A stretch of 7,284 nucleotides of DNA, from NCBI GenBank assembly GCA_934755305.1, contig CAKVLD010000103.1, positions 1 through 7,284 on the forward strand, in the 5' to 3' direction. The translations under genes and the position numbers were made by a program. Below, in pieces: positions 5,762 through 7,284 of this stretch. This DNA is from an uncultured Clostridium sp. (lineage in GTDB: Bacteria > Bacillota > Clostridia > Clostridiales > Clostridiaceae). The notes beneath the pieces were generated by a model. That model saw only the letters and a program-made list of their open reading frames with translations. It did not search any database and was not told the origin of the DNA. How positions within the stretch are numbered: the first letter of the stretch is position 1; each line of letters opens with the position of its first letter.

Positions 5762-6978
5762 GAAACAATCAAAAAATCATAGGAGCAATAATTAAATATA
5801 ATAGAATAAAACAAAATATGAATCAAAAAACTTTAGCTCAAGGAATTTGTGTTCCTTCTTATCTTAGTCGTATAGAAAACGGTGACATTTCTCCTAGTGA
5901 TGATGTTATTTCAATTATATTTAATAAACTTGGCTTAACATTTAATGATTCACCTGAATTTATTGAAAAAAATAAAAAAGCCTTTGATTTATTTTTTCAC
6001 GAACTTCATTTTAATGAATTTGATTATACAATAAATCAATTTGAAGAAATAAAAAGTAAAGAACAAGATTTTATTACTTCTCCACTAATTATAGATTATT
6101 TATTAGTAAAACTAGCTAGATATTGTTCTACACCTAACAGAGATGAATTTGAAAATGCTAATTCCTTGTTACTTTCAACTTTTGATTTACTATCTAATAA
6201 TCAAAAGTTTATTTATTACTTCTATGTAGGGGTAGATACATTAAATATATCTGGTGATCATAATAAAGGAAAAGAATATATTATGAATGCTTTATCTTAT
6301 AAGGAAACGGGACATTGCTACTTCTGGCTTTCTTATGTTTACAGAATTGAAAATAACCCAATTAAAGCATATGATAATATAAAAAAGGCCTTAGACATAT
6401 ATGTTGCTGAAGGAAATATAATTAGTATAATGTCTTCTTACGAAAAAATAGCAGAAGTTTATTTTATGTTAAATAATTATTCAGATGCTATTCAATACAT
6501 AGATATGGCTTTAAACATAGCTCATAAATTAAAAAATAATTACCACATAGAACATTTAAATTCTTTATTAGCGTGGTCTTACTACAGATTAGAAAATTAT
6601 GATAAGGCAATGACATACTTAAATTTAAATTCTGGACTTATTGATCATAGAATGATTATCCCAGATGCACTAATAGAATGTTTAATTTATTTTAATTTGA
6701 ATGATAAAGTATCTTTAAAAAGTTCTATTTCAAAACTAAAATCTGACACTTCTATAGAACATTTAGGCTCTGATTTAGTTAAGATACTTTTTGACTTTTT
6801 TAATTTTTATTTAGAACATCCTGATTATATAAAAAATCCTATATGGGAAAGATTATTAATATATATTATTGAAAGTACAAACAAGTTAGTGGAATTAAAA
6901 AAAGTATTTTCTTATCTGTTAAAAAAATTTTACATTAAGAATAGAAGATATAAAGATGTATTATCTATAAATTCATAA
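5743..6978 (+). CDS. XRE-family HTH regulator with TPR domain (RRNPP-like)
   Basis: This 411-residue protein has an N-terminal XRE/Cro-type helix-turn-helix (about 12-66, with KTLAQGICVPSYLSRIENGDISP at its core) and an all-helical remainder containing tetratricopeptide-like repeats. The clearest repeats are at about 190-223 (CYFWLSYVYR...AYDNIKKALDIY), 232-263 (SYEKIAEVYF...AIQYIDMALNIA) and 270-300 (EHLNSLLAWSYYR...KAMTYLNLN). HTH plus C-terminal TPRs and about 300-450 residues in total is the layout of RRNPP peptide-sensing regulators (PlcR, Rgg, PrgX); it is also seen in TPR regulators with no known peptide. The start ATG 5743 has GAGAGG ending 7 nt upstream. No small secreted-peptide gene is visible on either side: upstream is a pullulanase relic and downstream is a convergent glycogen phosphorylase. 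It is the only rightward gene here and is monocistronic. Target genes are unknown. Confidence 0.88.
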   Translation: MSIDLDRNNQKIIGAIIKYNRIKQNMNQKTLAQGICVPSYLSRIENGDISPSDDVISIIFNKLGLTFNDSPEFIEKNKKAFDLFFHELHFNEFDYTINQFEEIKSKEQDFITSPLIIDYLLVKLARYCSTPNRDEFENANSLLLSTFDLLSNNQKFIYYFYVGVDTLNISGDHNKGKEYIMNALSYKETGHCYFWLSYVYRIENNPIKAYDNIKKALDIYVAEGNIISIMSSYEKIAEVYFMLNNYSDAIQYIDMALNIAHKLKNNYHIEHLNSLLAWSYYRLENYDKAMTYLNLNSGLIDHRMIIPDALIECLIYFNLNDKVSLKSSISKLKSDTSIEHLGSDLVKILFDFFNFYLEHPDYIKNPIWERLLIYIIESTNKLVELKKVFSYLLKKFYIKNRRYKDVLSINS

Positions 6979-7030
6979 TATAATAAAAATATGGAGAGTG
7001 TATTAGGACAATCCCCATATTTTTATTATA
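6979..7030. terminator. Bidirectional terminator between convergent genes
   Basis: TATAATAAAAATATGG (6979-6994) and CCATATTTTTATTATA (7015-7030) are perfect 16-bp complements around a 20-nt loop. The hairpin starts immediately after the regulator's stop codon and ends 34 nt before the glgP stop. A/T-rich arms give a U-tract in either direction, so it can end both convergent transcripts. Confidence 0.85.
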
Positions 7031-7064
7031 ATTATATTAGTTTATTCTTTCCTCATATATAAAG

Positions 7065-7284
7065 TTAAATTCCCCAAATATCTTTTGCATATTCTCTTAT
7101 TGTTCTATCAGAACTAAAGAACCCTGCATTTACTGTATTTATAAAGCATTTTCTTGCAAATTCCATTTCATTTTTAAATTCTTTATTAAGTCTTAATCTA
7201 GCTTCAAAATATGAATTTAAATCATGAAGAATATAATAATGATCTGGTTTATGCCAATGAGTACCCTTTAATAAACTGTTATAA
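7065..7284 (-). CDS. glgP: Glycogen/maltodextrin phosphorylase, C-terminal end (5' part off window)
   Basis: The frame from the right edge to TAA at 7065 encodes the last 72 residues of a glycogen phosphorylase. Recognisable are YNSLLKGTHWHKPDHYYIL, followed by an acidic DLNSYFEARLRL helix, and the family's terminal signature FSSDRTIREYAKDIWGI. These match the C-terminus of bacterial GlgP/MalP enzymes, pyridoxal-phosphate proteins that release glucose-1-phosphate from alpha-1,4-glucans in the cytoplasm. The catalytic lysine and PLP site are outside the window, so whether the gene is intact cannot be judged. It converges on the XRE-TPR regulator across a shared hairpin terminator. The pullulanase relic nearby is functionally related (debranching of the same polymers). 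Confidence 0.92.
   Translation of the reverse strand, partial: YNSLLKGTHWHKPDHYYILHDLNSYFEARLRLNKEFKNEMEFARKCFINTVNAGFFSSDRTIREYAKDIWGI

Noticed and set aside
1..7284. tRNA, rRNA, CRISPR array, insertion sequence or phage genes
   Set aside because: No repeat-spacer pattern, transposase-like frame, terminal inverted repeats or structured RNA signature was seen in either strand.

Overview
The window is very AT-rich and its coding style is clostridial: A/T-ending codons, strong AAGGAGG-type ribosome binding sites, and GTG/TTG starts. Protein similarity as I recall it (a GntR/YtrA-ABC operon, a clostridial-type pullulanase fragment, glycogen phosphorylase) also fits Clostridium sensu stricto or a close Firmicute relative. 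I cannot name a species. Most genes run leftward (minus strand); only the XRE-TPR regulator runs rightward.

Region 1 (1-3044) is a leftward three-gene operon. It encodes a COG0523 (CobW/G3E) metal-chaperone GTPase, then a 529-residue protein that fuses a degenerate COG0523-like G domain to a DUF318-type permease, then a DUF1980/TIGR03943-type membrane protein that runs off the left edge. A perfect 7-1-7 palindrome of the Fur/Zur/PerR operator architecture lies upstream. I infer a metal-homeostasis module in which a soluble GTPase and a permease-tethered GTPase-like domain work with the transporter. This is the most interesting system in the window.

Region 2 (3108-5088) is a leftward, self-contained operon: a YtrA-type GntR repressor, an ABC ATPase and an ABC-2 type membrane permease. 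Translation is tightly coupled (1-nt gap, then a 7-nt overlap). A near-perfect 17+17 inverted repeat covers the -10 and the expected transcription start of a good sigma-A promoter, which points to autorepression. A hairpin terminator follows the last gene.

Region 3 (5194-5569) holds a decayed C-terminal scrap of a type I pullulanase. It carries a large internal deletion but still has its terminator.

Region 4 (5678-7284) holds a rightward XRE-HTH/TPR regulator of the RRNPP-like architecture with no visible peptide gene. A strong bidirectional terminator separates it from the convergent 3' end of a glycogen phosphorylase gene. The pullulanase relic and glgP on either side of the regulator suggest a former or partly eroded alpha-glucan utilisation neighbourhood.
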